Shown here: piece after piece, positions 1 to 13,295 of the stretch | Numbering within the stretch: position 1 is the stretch's first letter | Layout: each line of letters starts with the position of its first letter | DNA from: Paralichthys olivaceus | Lineage: Eukaryota > Chordata > Actinopteri > Pleuronectiformes > Paralichthyidae | Direction: 5' to 3' | Assembly: GCF_024713975.1 (NCBI RefSeq) | Contig: NC_091095.1 | Span: 8,137,501-8,201,500 of the forward strand | Length of the DNA stretch: 64,000 nt | Notes under the pieces: generated by a model | What the model saw: the letters and a program-made list of their open reading frames with translations, nothing else | Database searches by the model: none | What the model was told of the DNA's origin: nothing | Translations under genes and position numbers: made by a program

Positions 1-2409
1 CTGTAGGCTTAAATTTGCATTTTACAAACAAATATGTGAGTACACAGAATTCAGTAAGTACACTGTTTCCCCTCAGGGTGAAGCTGTAATTGTCACTAGC
101 TAATTTTGCACAACATTACAGACAATCCCGTAATCTGCACAGCTAATTTAGAGACACTTAGGGCTCATTTAACACCTTAATTGGCTAAAGGGAGGCCGGC
201 CTGCTGGTATAGGTGATGAGGGTCAGAGAAGAGCGACTGGGACAGAAACTTTGACAGTTGGCAGAATGAGGGATAAAGTAGAAACGATGAGAGCTAATGG
301 GTTAATCCTCTTTTCTTTTTTTTAACCCACATTTGAGAGGTGGAAGACTACAAGGTCTAAGCAAACATGACAGAGTGATAAGAACAGGAGCTAAGGGTCT
401 AATTCCAACTAGATAAAAGGACCCACACTGCTCCACATACATGAACATATACATACATACATACTGCTAATGTACCCATGTGAAAGCATCAAAGCATTCT
501 CACAAAACACAATTTGAGATTCCATTTTTTTGGGCTTCTTTCAGAGACACATCTGCTGATGTAACTCACACATGGTATTTCCGACATGTGCATAATGACA
601 ATAGTTTTGATAATTCAGTAAAAAAAACGAAATTCAACAGGGTTTTTCCTTAGTAGGTGGTTTTATTTTCATGTACCATCATCAGAACAGATACACATCT
701 TTTACTAATTTGAAGTCTATATTTCCTCTCATGTGTTGGAGAAACAAACAATCTTTTGCCTGATAAGGCGAGTGGTTTCAAGATGAACTGGGTGAGGTCT
801 TGTGAGACCTGAAACTGGGTATTAAAACGAAATGTCTGTCTGTTCTGCATGATTGGAAAATCACAGAGAACTAGATTCTGAAAGTGGTAAGCCACAAGAT
901 TTATGTTTTTCTCTTTGTTGGCGCTCACTCTCTTAAAGACAGCATATAAATCATAGTGGGTGGCACTGTGATGTCACCCTTGGCTTTCTGGCAATGCAGG
1001 TTGACTTCTCTCTGTGCTGTGTTTCTTTATCACATCACCACGATGCACATGCTACACTTGTTTTAAATAAAAGACTGGGTGCAACCAACGCGTCTACTGG
1101 AGATTTCTATTTATACCAGCTTCAGTGAGCAGGGTTGACAGAAGTCTGTTGTTGGGCTTTATCATTTCATCACGTGCCTGGTCATGTACCATGTATCACT
1201 ATGTACTATACTGCTGTTACAGGGGAACTGGCTTTTTAATGATGCTATCTATACCAGCATTCCTGGACAAATACTGAACTGCAGCCCATCTACAAAGTTT
1301 GTCTAATTTTTGGATATTTATCTCTCACAATTAGTTAGAGGTCACTAAAAGTTGACGTGGAAATATTTTCATTAATGGCTGTGTGCGTCACAGCTTTTTT
1401 ACATGAGATGATATTGTATTTTGTACAATGGACATAGCCAAAATACTTTTAACCTCACAAATGTACATATACTCTTGACAGCTCTTGACATCTTGTTTTT
1501 GAGCTTTCAGCTTTTGAGAGATCCCGCAGTATAAAAACCATGTAGCCATGTACGTGCATGTGAACTTGGCCATAAATAACGTAAAATTATAACACCCAGA
1601 CAATTTGCTGACCTTTCTCTGTAGCTGTAATCTGTCAATGTTTAATGTAGAACAGCCTGTCTTATTTGAATACCACAAATCAAACTTTATTTAACGATAT
1701 TTTGTTCTTTACTCGCTACATACAACATGACTAAAGAATAAAAGATGCTTACGAACCCCGGGGAGAAAACACACAACCACACCTCTCCTAATTCAAACCG
1801 TCAGTCCATTTCTGTTTACATGTGTTTACCTATGTTTTTAAATGGCAGCAGGACATACATTTACATAAACAAGCAAACTGCTCAGCTTCCATGGTTTGAG
1901 ATAAGAACCAAGAAGAAGCTACAGTCTGCCAAAATCAGGAAGGTGAGCTTCTAAATCTCAGAATAAATAAATATAATTCCAATAAATAGTGCACAGAGCT
2001 GTGTTGTGCATGTGGAACAGTCCACTGTTCTGGATAGCAAATAAATAATAAATGAATTCAACTATCATAATCATCAAGTCGTAAAATTGTAATTGAGTAA
2101 TAAAGTAAATTTTAAAAAAAGCATGACATTAAAATAAATTTAATTTTACCTGTTGGCATGATAAAGGACATATGCTTTTAACATTTTTAGTTTGTTTACA
2201 GCACTCATCTCTCATCATGTAAACACAGGTTATCGTTTAGTATAGAAGTGAAAGAGTAAATGTGAACAGAGAAATGAATCAGTTGCCATTCATGAACCTT
2301 TCTCCATAAAAAAAGAGAAAAAAAAGGGATAAAACAAAAATGGTGCAGTGGTGCTGGTCTTGATTAAGAGTCCCTCTCTCACATTCCTTGCACTATTACC
2401 TCGCAAGGC

Positions 2410-2565
2410 AATAACACAGGCTCCATTGAGCCCCGCTACACCAACAACAAGATCATTGAGGAAGTGTCGCACAGGCTGGTCACGCACTTTCCACTGACCT
2501 CTTCCAGTGAGCCACAGAAAAGCAGCGAACCAAATCTGATTAGCCCCAGCTATGCCATAAATTAA
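2410..2565 (+). other. coding-like stretch, possible terminal exon or gene remnant
   Basis: One plus-strand frame runs about 51 codons from the AAT at 2410 to a TAA at 2563-2565. Its codons favour C or G at third position (for example a run reading RYTNNKIIEEV), unlike the surrounding AT-rich DNA. A pyrimidine-rich tract followed by AG just before it could be a splice acceptor. The opposite strand also has an open frame here with a possible GT donor, but its acceptor side is purine-rich. I do not recognise the protein. It could be the last exon of a gene entering from the left, a pseudogene fragment, or chance. Confidence 0.25.
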
Positions 2566-2934
2566 GTGGGTATATGACTAAAATGATCCAGTGATCCACT
2601 AAACCTGTGGTTATCTATCAAGCAACAGGATTCAGCCGTGCACGACAGAGAGGCTTTAAGTCACCTGATACATGGACGATCTGATATTTGGATTCGTGAG
2701 TTTATTTTATTGGCAAATATAAAAATTAAAGCAAGGAAAAGTATTTTTCCTAGTAGGTGTGCATCTTGCATGTATTCATTAGGCCAGTGCTCTTTATGGA
2801 AATGTTTTAAACAGAGTGTAATATTAGATGAAGCTCAATCTTATTTTTCATTTGGCATTTCCACTACTACTTTTTTTGATTCCAATATTGTAGGTTTTAG
2901 ATTTATCTTATTTGTATTGTTATCTATTTAGGTA

Positions 2935-3085
2935 CTGGTCCTCTCTTACTCCTCATTACACTTGATATTTTTTTTTATACTTCACTTATTTTGTAATTCT
3001 TTTGCATTATTGTTATTGTAACTTTGGAGCAAGATCTGGCATGAGAATGTCCATCAGGATTAATAAAGTTCTATCTCATCTTTTT
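2935..3085 (+). mobile_element. 3' tail of a fish non-LTR retrotransposon (LINE type)
   Basis: A T-rich segment ends in a sequence of the form AGGATTAATAAAGTTCTATC, the style of 3' end found in many teleost LINE families, where a polyadenylation-like signal sits in a short terminal repeat. No reverse transcriptase frame remains, so this is a 5'-truncated copy. Confidence 0.5.
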
Positions 3086-3256
3086 CCTTCAATCAACAGC
3101 ATAACTAGCAAGCAACACCAAGCAGACCTGAGCTGAATAAATGTATGTTAAATATTGATATATTGGAGATTCAGAAAGCGCTGCTGGCCCATGATGATCA
3201 ATGCCTCTGGGGATTTTCCACTCTTAAAACAGGGCGACGTGGAATGAAACAGATAT

Positions 3257-3284
3257 GACACTTTATCATTCTTGATAAAGTGTC
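3257..3284. other. perfect 12-bp hairpin with 4-nt loop
   Basis: GACACTTTATCA and its exact reverse complement are separated by TTCT. No gene lies nearby, so no function can be assigned. It could be the tip of a degraded transposon end or chance. Confidence 0.6.
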
Positions 3285-4029
3285 TGAAAAAGGTCCTCTA
3301 AATATTTCTATGTGGGTTGAAAATAATTGTACATATATATATATAATATCAAAAAACATTTAAATTCTGCTACATGGATGTCTAATCACAGGGACAGTCA
3401 TCAGACGAATAGTTCAAATAAAAGAGTCTCTGCTGATTCTGCTGAAATGTTTGCAGTCCTTCATGTCTACCAGCTCACTGGTGGATATTGACCTCGCCAT
3501 GTAACAGCCTTGCCTGTGGATTCACGTGGAGACTGCAGTATTATGACAGCAAACATTAATCTCATGCGATGACAGCTCTGGTGGAGAAACAGGTAAACAC
3601 AGTCACTACCCAAGTAAAACAAAGACCCTTGATGTCAGGTTTCCTTGTAATGTTTTACATACATGTATTTGTTCCTTTTGTGGAGCTCAACACCAAGATC
3701 AATTAAAACCAAATACACACAATCGTGACTTATGTTGCTCCACAAAGAAGGAGACGTACAGGGCATTTGGGCTGGAATGCGTTGCAGGAATTATCGAGTC
3801 TATTATTTGAACTTGTATATTTCTATTAATACCTTTATTACTCAATTCCATAGTTTCATATTAATGTAATAAGTCAGTTTTACCAAAAAGAACTTATATT
3901 GCTCAACAGGAGAAACACATTTCTGTAACTGCACTTTGTAATTTTATATCTCTATTTATCTCTCTTAAATATCTCTATAACTCACCCAACTTTAACATTT
4001 TTGAATTAACTATTTACTGTTTTCATTTC

Positions 4030-4072
4030 TTAAGAGACAAGGGTTTATTGTCATATGCACAACAATTACATA
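4030..4072 (-). mobile_element. LINE-type tail, reversed
   Basis: Read on the minus strand, the segment contains a GTGCATATGACAATAAA-type motif, typical of 3' ends of L2/CR1-group LINEs in fish. Only the tail is visible. Confidence 0.45.
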
Positions 4073-6877
4073 AACAGTTGTAGGCTCTCCTCTAGCCTAG
4101 CTAGAATCCAGAAACAGCGAGGATTCAGGGGGCTGCGTCGTGTCGCTGCTTGCAGAGCTCAATGAACTTGCAATTGTAACTCTAGACTGATGGTATGATG
4201 ACAGTTCCTCTGGTGCAGGAGATGGGTGGGGGTGTGGGGAGGGGTTGGATTTTCATTGAATGGCACGAACGTCCCAAACTGGATTAACTTGTTGGTTTAT
4301 ATTGTCATTGTGTGGTCATGTCATTGCATTGTGATCTTTAACAATCATGTCTTTTGTCTGCAGAGAGGCGACAGACGAGTGAAAATCTTGCATAAAGCGC
4401 TCTGTGAATTGTACGCGGAGACATCCAGAACATAAAATTGCCACTGTGCTTGATCTGTGGTTGTTGTTTCACGTGCAGTTGCTAACCCTAATAAAACCAT
4501 AAAGGTCGCTATGTCTGCTCATGAACCATGTGCATATCTATTGGCATGATTCTGATTAGATGAACTCTTGATAGCTTGGGAAGGTTGCCAAAAATCAGCA
4601 GACGCAAATATGAAAGACAAATTCTTCAGTTTTCACCGACATGTCAGCATGTTGCAGCTGTGTGCTGGTATCCAGGCAGACAAGTACGAGGATAGATCAC
4701 GATCAGCGTCAGCTGCTGACTGAATACACAGAGCCTACAACAGCCTTTTTGAGAAACTGTAGGGCATCCCAAAACCTAAGACCCTTCCTTACTCCACTCT
4801 CTGCCTGCGTCACCGTCAGCCCTGCTGGGATTCCCCCATGGCTCCAGCCCAAGCAGTGAAGTAACTTGTGAGTTTTTTTTCTCCTGCATTTTTTGGCAGG
4901 ATAACAAAGTTAAAGCCCCACGTGCTGTACAGGCCCTTCAGAAATGTAGCTTTTGGCACAGGAACAGCTGAAAGCCAGCCAAGCCGCGCTGCTTCCCACT
5001 TCTTTAATGGCAGGAAAACTTGTGGTGTGAGAACGGCAGTGGTATTCAGTGATACAGTTCATGCTGATATTAACAGGTGGATTATTACAGAAACATTTGG
5101 ATGACTCAATGAAGGCCCTCAGCACACGCCCTTAAGCTCTCAGGGAGATCTGAATGTAGAGACAGCATCACAGAAGCCTTTATAAACCTGTAGAGGATTA
5201 CATCTTGAGAATCTGAAAACAAAGTGACCCGTTTGTCTTGTCTGTGCATGCTCGTCTGTCATTAATTCACAGCCACTAACCAGTTTAGTGGCTGACTGTG
5301 AGTGACTGGTGTTCATGCTGCCAAGACAAGACATGGGGACAAACAGAGCACACACTTTGCATATTACACTTACTGCTTCCAAATGTTGTTCAAATACCTT
5401 TGGGCTGAGATCACGTCTGTGATGACAAGGCTGCAAACATTTGAATGATAACAACCGCCTCGCATCTTGATATGTACATTTAACCGACTCAAACACCCCA
5501 AGCAGTGAACTCAAAAACAACATTAACCACTTAGACAACCCAAAAAAGATCTCTCTAATAGACAAACTCTTTTTGAAGCTGAGTTAGTTGCAATACAGAT
5601 CATAACATACACCTGATTTAGAGTCAAGATCACAAACACCAGTTTTCATGTCAAGAGAAGGATGGCACAACAAATGCAGTGAGAGGAACCACACAACATC
5701 AGGACAACAGAACAGAAAGAATATCAATGATAAGACTGATTCATCACAAGTAAACCTCTGACGTGACAGTTTCTCACTGGATAGAAAGGACAAAAAAAGG
5801 AGGAATTGGAGCTGCATTTAACAATATTGTCTCATAAATTTTTTTTTTTTTTTTTTTTTTTAAAAATCATCCATTAATTTAGCTTTTACATTTAGCCAGA
5901 CAATCGATCAAAACACATATGAAGTTTTATAATTCAAAGACTATTACTTAAAATTCACAATTTTATCTGATCAACAGTCAAAAACCCAAAGATATTCAGA
6001 AAAGCAGCAAAGCCTCACCGTGGAGATGCTTCAACCAGTGAATATTTTTTTCTTGATCAATGATTTATGACGATCCTATTAAATAATTTCCTATTGACCA
6101 ACTTTTACAGCACTAGAAAGGCTTGATTTTATTACATCAATAATATGTTGTAATAGGTAGACACCGACAATATCAGCTGATATGAGCCACTCACAGACTT
6201 ATCAGTGTTTGTTTTGCCCATGTGAAAACTTTTATTTTACAGAATAAACTATGCAGAAAAAATGTGTATTGATGTACATTTTACTTGAAATTATTTATTT
6301 AATATTTGGTGGTATTCTTGTTTTCTTTTTATACTAAATAAAATAAAGTATATGGTTAAACTATAAAATATAGAGCATCGATTTTAGTTCTTTGTTTTGA
6401 TAGAAGACATTAATGCCAATTTCTTTGAACATATATATCAGCATTGTATGGGCTCTAGTAATAGGTAATAGGTTATAGAGACTAATCCTCCATTGCAACT
6501 TTTGGGATCTTTAAATATTGACCTTTTAACTGTGACATGTTTGTGCCTAAAATGATCAATATTGACTCTGAAATGTTTACAAGCATTACTGAGGCTTGTA
6601 ATAAGATGCTACCACATGGTGTCTATAGGCAGATGTTCATGTACGTCAGCCGTAACAGATGAATAAATGTAGAAACATGCTTTGCATAGCAACAGCAGCT
6701 TGACAATTGATAATCAGTATTATATTGACATAATGGCAGTTTACCCCTATATCATCCTGTCCTGTTGCTGGGAAGTGACAACACAGGTGGCAGTTATCCA
6801 AATCAAGACCAAAAACAAATATCTTTATGTAAATGTGGTTTCATAACAACGTTTTTAATCTACAATGGGTCAATTAC

Positions 6878-6917
6878 AACACACACACACGCACGCACAC
6901 GCACGCACACACACACT
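6878..6917. repeat. CA/CGCA dinucleotide microsatellite
   Basis: About 40 bp of alternating CA units are interrupted by CG dinucleotides (ACGCACGCAC blocks). Confidence 0.9.
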
Positions 6918-9569
6918 AGCTGCAACCATACTTCACTCCATTGGAAACACCCGCTGATGCACTTAGCTGGAGTTGGTCAAAGGAACCATATGCCAGATTG
7001 GTCCAATCAGATTAGTGTGGCAATTTCTAGGCAAGCCTCTAATGTGATTGGAGGATGGTGGGGTGCAAGTTGTAACGAGGCCTTGGGACTATCGCTGAAG
7101 ATATTCAGTGCTTAATAATCACACAGGGACACCACAGGTGGCACATTCCCAAACATCTCACACCTCCTTTCCAATGGTTTGTGTAGAAGAGCATCCTGCC
7201 AAGTCAAAATTATTATCAAATTCAATATGTAACCACACCATCAGATGGGTGGTTCCTCGCTGAAATGGCTGGTGGTTTAAGAAACCAAGTGCAGCAAAGG
7301 CTGCTGGTAAATCCTCACACCGAGTGAAAAGCCTTTTCTCAAATTCCTTTGCCATAAAAATCTATATGTGAACGTCCAATTGAAAAGACTGCTCTTTATC
7401 CTGTCATTAACATTTCTGCTTCGCGTTTTGAGATTTCAAAATCTTATTTCCTCATCAATTTGTGATGTTACACCAAACCACAGATGTCTGTCCGAGACCT
7501 CATGTTAAATACATTTCTTCATGCCAAGGATGTTTCACAACGGTGTTACTGTCACTTCTGTTACACAGTAGATTGAAACATATGGACCAACGTTGTGTGT
7601 TTCAATTTCACCATTTTCACACAGTCAAATATTCCCAAATATTTTCTAGATATCGTGGGAAAACCCCCTTAAACCACATTTGCATGACACCAAGACAGTG
7701 AAGATCTCCACTGAAACCAGTCAGTAAAACATGTGATTTCCAGAACAACAGTGTATATGTTTAATGTCATTATGACAAAGCACTATATACATAGCTTTAA
7801 AATACAACCAGCTTCCTGTGCCTGTGCTCCCCCACCCCCGAATACTTTGAGAGAAACTACATCAACCACAGACCAAATGCCAGTCAGTTTTGGTTGTGGC
7901 TGTGAGGTTTTGTCAGTTCGCTCCAACCAATCAGAAACCAGGAATCTCTCTCTAGAACCAGGAAAACACAATACAAAGACCTTCTGAACTCTTTTATTTT
8001 TAATCCACTGGGGATAAAAAACTTTCTGTCTGTCTTTAATGTCTGCTGACATCATTGAGACGAATGCACAGCCTGTTGCAGACAGTGGATTTTCCCACCA
8101 GGCCTCTATAGTGCTGAAGGCCTCTCTTTGTGCACACGTCGGACTTGTGGATACTTTGACTTGACTTGTCTGGATCTCAGCCTTTAACAGACGCTGACAG
8201 ACTCTTTTATCCACCTACTCCACCTTTGTTTTGCACTCCTACATAACAATTCAAGGGTTTTTACATGAGAGAGTGAGATTATCACAAGGCCCCTAGTAAC
8301 TCCTCTTGGGTCTCTTGAATGGCGCTATTCAAATTTAAGTTTTATTATAAACCATTAGAAAACCCTACAAGTTCAACGTGCGATAAAGTCAGATCAATCT
8401 GAATCGTTTTTTTACATCTGTAAACACATTGACTGTTTGACGCTTCTCGAAAACTAATAAGGCCATAAGGCTGCATCTTTATCACTCTGTCTCTGGTATT
8501 TAAGATGAATATGGCTGCTAGTAACAATAATTTAACTACTGGTTAGTCTGCAGATTACAGCCTTGGTTAATCATTTAGACTAGAATACATTGTAAAGCGG
8601 AAAAATAAATACCTATGACAGTTTCTCAGTTTCTTCAAATGTCTTGTCTTTGACGCAGGATCTGAAATCCGTCAACGTTCTCGGGACTATGACAACGAGC
8701 AGGAAAAAGTGCAGTGACATTTGTTTGTTTGTTAATTTGTTTGGAAATGAATAATCCCTAATCAAAAAGAGTTGATCAACTGAATCGATGAGTCGACGAA
8801 TCATTCCGGCCCTGAGCGTGGGTATGAAAAAAACCATGCTAGATCGTGCTACTGTCACTCATCCAAGCCCCAACACGACATTTTGACAGTGCGGTCCCAG
8901 ATGCTGTCACATGCGCGGACCTTACATCCGACTCGTGAATAGGATGTGCTGCCGTTAAACTCCAGAATGGTTTATTCATCTTGTACAGGAGGGGCCATTT
9001 AAAAAAAAAAAAAATCACTCAAACAAGCTGTTGTGTGAACTGTACATTTCCCACAGCTGGTTTCTCTTCCACACTGAACAGTGACAGAACTGACGTGGCT
9101 CAGATTAAGTGAAGAAGCTAGCTAACTCGTGCTAACACATTTGGGACGTTGACAGTTGAAGCAGTTTGAAGTTAACGGATCAAAAGTCGAACGTTTTTAG
9201 AAGTTTATCGCTTTTCACACCTGACAACAAGACACCATCTTCTAATTGGTGTCTGTCACCTCTAACGTCGCTGCCACATTTGATAAAACCACTAAAAACA
9301 AAGCACGGAATTAAATCACGGACTCTTCCGTTTGATTCCACTACGGGAAATAGTGCCATCACACTCCGCGTACGTTGTTGGGTGACATGTAACCATCCGC
9401 CGCCTCGGCTGTGGCCAATTGATCAGTCGATGCGATAACGTGAAGATAAAATAAAAAAAACCGCTGCGTCCTGGAAGTGACGACTAAACACGAGAAGCGA
9501 CATTAAAGAGAGAACACACACACACACACGCGGAAATTCTGCACGAGCACTGAATAAAAACGTAGATGT

Positions 9570-9905
9570 AAACTTACCACGTTGGCTTCCGTGTGCTTTT
9601 TTACGCTCTTTGGAACCGGAAGACACATTCCCCGTGTTTCTGCCCCCCTCCAGAGCACCGGGGTCCGGGCTGCGCCTCCGGTCACACGCCGAGGAAAACA
9701 CAGCGAGGAAGAGGAGGAAGAGGAGCTGCGGCGGGCCGTGCGTTTATCAGCTCGGATTAACGCGGGTTTCATGTGACTGCATGATATCCACGCATTCGGC
9801 GTTTGCGTGTGATTGTGTTTGAACAGTTTGAGAGTCTGCACCGCTCAGACGGAGGAGGGGGGGTGGGGGTGAGCAGAGGCGTGGACAGCTCACTCACATC
9901 ATTGG
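9570..9905 (-). promoter_or_regulatory. CpG-rich segment with candidate minus-strand first exon
   Basis: CpG density rises sharply here against an AT-rich background, and an ETS-like CCGGAAG motif lies near 9.62 kb. On the minus strand a strong splice donor (ACGTG followed by GTAAGTTTAC) ends an exon at 9578. One minus-strand frame with an ATG near 9770 is open up to this donor and includes a run of serines, but it may equally be 5' UTR. This is the usual look of a vertebrate promoter plus first exon. The gene would run leftwards, yet no further exon was recognised in 1-9,500, so its identity is unknown. Confidence 0.45.
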
Positions 9906-10209
9906 TTGACAAACAGCGATCAGATGCAAATTCCTAACCTCTGAATCAGCAGGGGCCGGCCCCCCCACCGTACCCCCACCCCACCCCCCGGAGCAGGGGC
10001 TGTCGGTAAATGCAAGAAGTGAAGAAGAAGAGGAGGAGAAGAAGAAGAAGCAGCAGCTAATGGGTGAATGAAGAGGGTTTGTTTTTTTTGCATCTGTTAT
10101 TTTCATTGAATGCACTTAAATGAGGTCTGGTTGCAGCTTTCTGTCCGTAATCAATGGGATTCAGTTGTTTGGGTTTTTTTGCACAATTTTGTGTTTAACC
10201 TACCTGATA

Positions 10210-10530
10210 ATGGTGCTGAGGGAAGTTGGACAACTTTGTGGTCATCCCACCTGGTTTATCTGCAGTAAAGAGTTTTTGATAAAAGTAGAGCAGAGCACGT
10301 TCTCAACCTGCCTGTTAGGAAGCGGCTGTTTGCTGCTCTGGAGTCTACTTCACAACTATTTCCTATCATTAGTGAGTCCTCCTCAAACAGTGTTACAATA
10401 TACTCTTATTTTTTTAATAATTGTTTGTGTACTGGATGTTGTTTGAACAGCCAATGGTGCAGAGTGAAGTAAGAAAACTTTGTGTTCACCCTACCTGGTT
10501 TATCTGCAATAAAGAATTTGTAGTAAATGT
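10210..10530 (+). repeat. diverged direct repeat pair, about 70 bp each
   Basis: Segments at about 10,210-10,285 and 10,455-10,530 share a core reading CACCTGGTTTATCTGCA / TACCTGGTTTATCTGCA followed by a similar AAAGA(A/G)TTT stretch, offset by roughly 245 bp. They could be a local duplication or two remnants of the same dispersed element. Confidence 0.6.
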
Positions 10531-12889
10531 TTTTCATAAAATGAAATTAAATTTGCTTTATTACCACTCACACATGTAGTTTATATACAAATTTGAACTA
10601 TTTACTTAAATGGCTGTTATTCTTTTTATAGATTGCATGTGGGCTATTTCAGAGGTCTGTTAAGCAACACAGCAATCTTCAGACCAAAGTTCACAACTTA
10701 AAATAATTGCTCTGTGATTATGCCCAGTTCAAAGTTTTAAAGCAATAAAATGACCATTGTTGTTTTATTTTGAAGACAACTTTTCTGGAGGAAACTTGGG
10801 AGGATTGTAGAAGCCAGGCTCTTCAGTTTCATTTTCTCAGCTGGCTGCAGAACATTCTCATCCAGAGTTGTAGGGATTATTATTCCATGGAATGTATTAG
10901 TTCCTCAATACATGCAATGAGTCAGAATGTACGCTGGTGTAGAGAGTTATTTAGTGATCACAAGATTATGAAGGGGTTAAGAAAGAAATGTACATACATT
11001 ATTAGAGCTGAAACAATCTTGTTGATTAATCGTTTATATATGAGAATCATGTAAATAAAAGTTTTGTAAAAACAGGCATTTCTCTATTTTGGTGACAATA
11101 TAATACAGAGCAAATAATTGAAAGAAAAAAAAATCTGCTGATTTATTAATATCGATTATTTGTTAGTCACGGTTCTAGAAAATATTTATTTTCTAGATTT
11201 CTTTTTCAGTAACATTTGGTTTTGTCTGTTGACAAGACTATGACCTTAAGGGGCCACTGAAATATGTTTGAACGTCAGGGCATCTTTATGAATCTTCTTA
11301 AAACCAACACATTTCTGTTGGTAAAATCTGGTAAAAAACACTTTGAAATCCACATTTTCATCAGCAGGTTTACATTATAAAGAACATATGTTTTGTGCTT
11401 TCATGTCCTGTCAGTGTTGATTTTCAGTGACAGTCCCTTGGTGGAGAGCCACTCTACAGCAGGGAGGAAGGTTTGGTGAATTATTAGTGTTTGGTGTGAA
11501 AACTGCATAAAATAAACCGAAAAACAACTCAGCTCTTTTGATTTCATCCGCTACAAATATTACTGCCTCATACCATCATATCAAAATAATTCACTAAGTG
11601 TCCTTTATTCCTATGAGGCCCCTGTAGACACTCAGAGACACCCAAAACTCCAGATACAGTATGTCCTCTACATTGATTGGGTCTACATCATTTTATCACA
11701 ATTTTTTCCAAGATTCACTGAAATACAAAATCTACAGTTTTTCCTGTCCTCCATCTAATGTCCCTTCTCTTGCAGAGGGATCCTTAGTCTAAATCAATTA
11801 ATTTAAGTTGTGCCGAGATCCCCCCACAGAAATCATGGGCAGGTTTGCTTTACATCATAGGAGAACTCCAAGGCTACAGTTTAACTGTTTTAATTATCAA
11901 TACACATAACAATTATTTTTCTTAATAATCAACTGTAAAATCTATTGAATGCAATAAAAAGTCTTTCTCTGACCAACCTTCAGAAACTGAATTTTTATCA
12001 TCATAGACAAAACGGAAAAGTGGTAAATATTCACACCACAGGATAAAAATGGTTCCAAAGATATCTGGGCCAGTTTTGTTTTTAAATGATCAATCACTGA
12101 CCTGTGCTTTTTAATCTTCTGTCAATCAACTCATGGATTATTCATCTCATCGTTTCAGCTCTAAAGTGCTGCTTGGTCTCTGGGCGCCGGGGATATAAAG
12201 AAACCATCATATACAGCGAGAATCAATAGGTAAACAATAATTATTTGTGTCGTCTTGGCGATGAATCCAGCCAGGATGTATAATTCTACACAATCAAAAA
12301 CTGTATAATTTGTCAAGGTAAACAAAAGACTAGTGCATACACACAAAGACAGAAGCCTGTAGTAAAAACTGCACAAGAAAAGAAAAATATTTGTTTCGCC
12401 AGTTAAATAAACTTCTCTCTGCCCTCATTCCATAATTGGTGAGACCCTCCAACAGTCACCTGCCACTTTACATGTTTCCTTATATACAGTTAGTGCTGCG
12501 TGGCTACAGCTGTTGACTAAACTAAAGAGCTGGAAGATATTTAAAAGAGAAAACGATCCTCCCACTGCCTCATCACATGTAACAGGATCCCTGAGAAAAG
12601 TGTATTCATGGCCCTGACTCAGTGACAGATGAGAATACATTTAAACAGGTTTCTGTGGCGATGAAAACTATAATTTTATACGTGATACCAAAATAATTAA
12701 AGACGGCCGATGTGCTTCAGCTGGAGCGAGTCTCTGCTGCAGGGTGTGGTCCCACACAGGACATGATGCACCACAAAATAAGACAAAAACAGTTTATGAT
12801 AAGATGACACCAGCAAAATAAATAAATTCACTTTGAGAAAATATCAAAAAGACAGATTATTATTATAACCTGACAATCAGTCAAACAGT

Positions 12890-13295
12890 TTTTATGACTG
12901 ACAAACAGTTTTTATCCCCAGGCCATCAGGCTCTTGAACCACGGACCATAACCACCATCTACCTCTATATTTGCAATTTTTGCACAAGACATTGCACATC
13001 ACATCTCCTATGCACATTGTTTGAATTGCCGTTATATTTCCCTTTGATCGGTCATCTGTTATTATTCTTTAATTTAATTATGTTTATTTTTCTTTCTACT
13101 TATATATTTTGCATTGCATATGCACTTTATATTTTATATTTCGTATTTTATATATATTTTCTTCTGTTTTCTTTTTATATTAGTAAGCACAGTTCTTTGG
13201 TCGGGCAGTTGCAAAGTAAGAATTTCATTACCCAATAATAAACCTCTGTGTCTGTTATTGTGTATATGACAAATAAACATCTTGAATCTTAAAAC
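12890..13295 (+). mobile_element. L2/CR1-group LINE 3' fragment
   Basis: A short frame reads NSFYPQAIRLLNHGP and stops. This matches the conserved C-terminal SFFPxAIRLLN-type motif of L2/Rex1-like reverse transcriptases. After about 300 bp of T-rich 3' UTR comes AAGAATTTCATT and then TGTATATGACAAATAAACAT, the characteristic tail of these elements in fish. The copy is strongly 5'-truncated and not functional. Confidence 0.75.

Larger units (their letters stand above)
1..9500. other. no recognisable gene; AT-rich intergenic or intronic DNA
   Basis: I see no run of exons with matching splice sites and no conserved protein domain in this stretch. The open frames present are short, AT-rich and unlike any protein I know. 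It holds scattered repeat remnants (a LINE-type tail near 3 kb, a reversed tail near 4.05 kb, a CA microsatellite near 6.9 kb, a poly-T run near 5.84 kb) and one short coding-like stretch near 2.4 kb, listed separately. It could be the first intron of a minus-strand gene starting at the CpG-rich segment near 9.6 kb, but no downstream exon was found to support that. Confidence 0.6.

Noticed and set aside
5140..5565. 141-codon minus-strand open frame
   Set aside because: No known similarity, no supporting splice sites or partner exons, and composition equals the surrounding DNA.
10120..10446. Possible membrane protein of 108 codons
   Set aside because: Hydrophobicity follows from T-rich DNA, and part of the frame is a direct repeat with a diverged, closed copy nearby.
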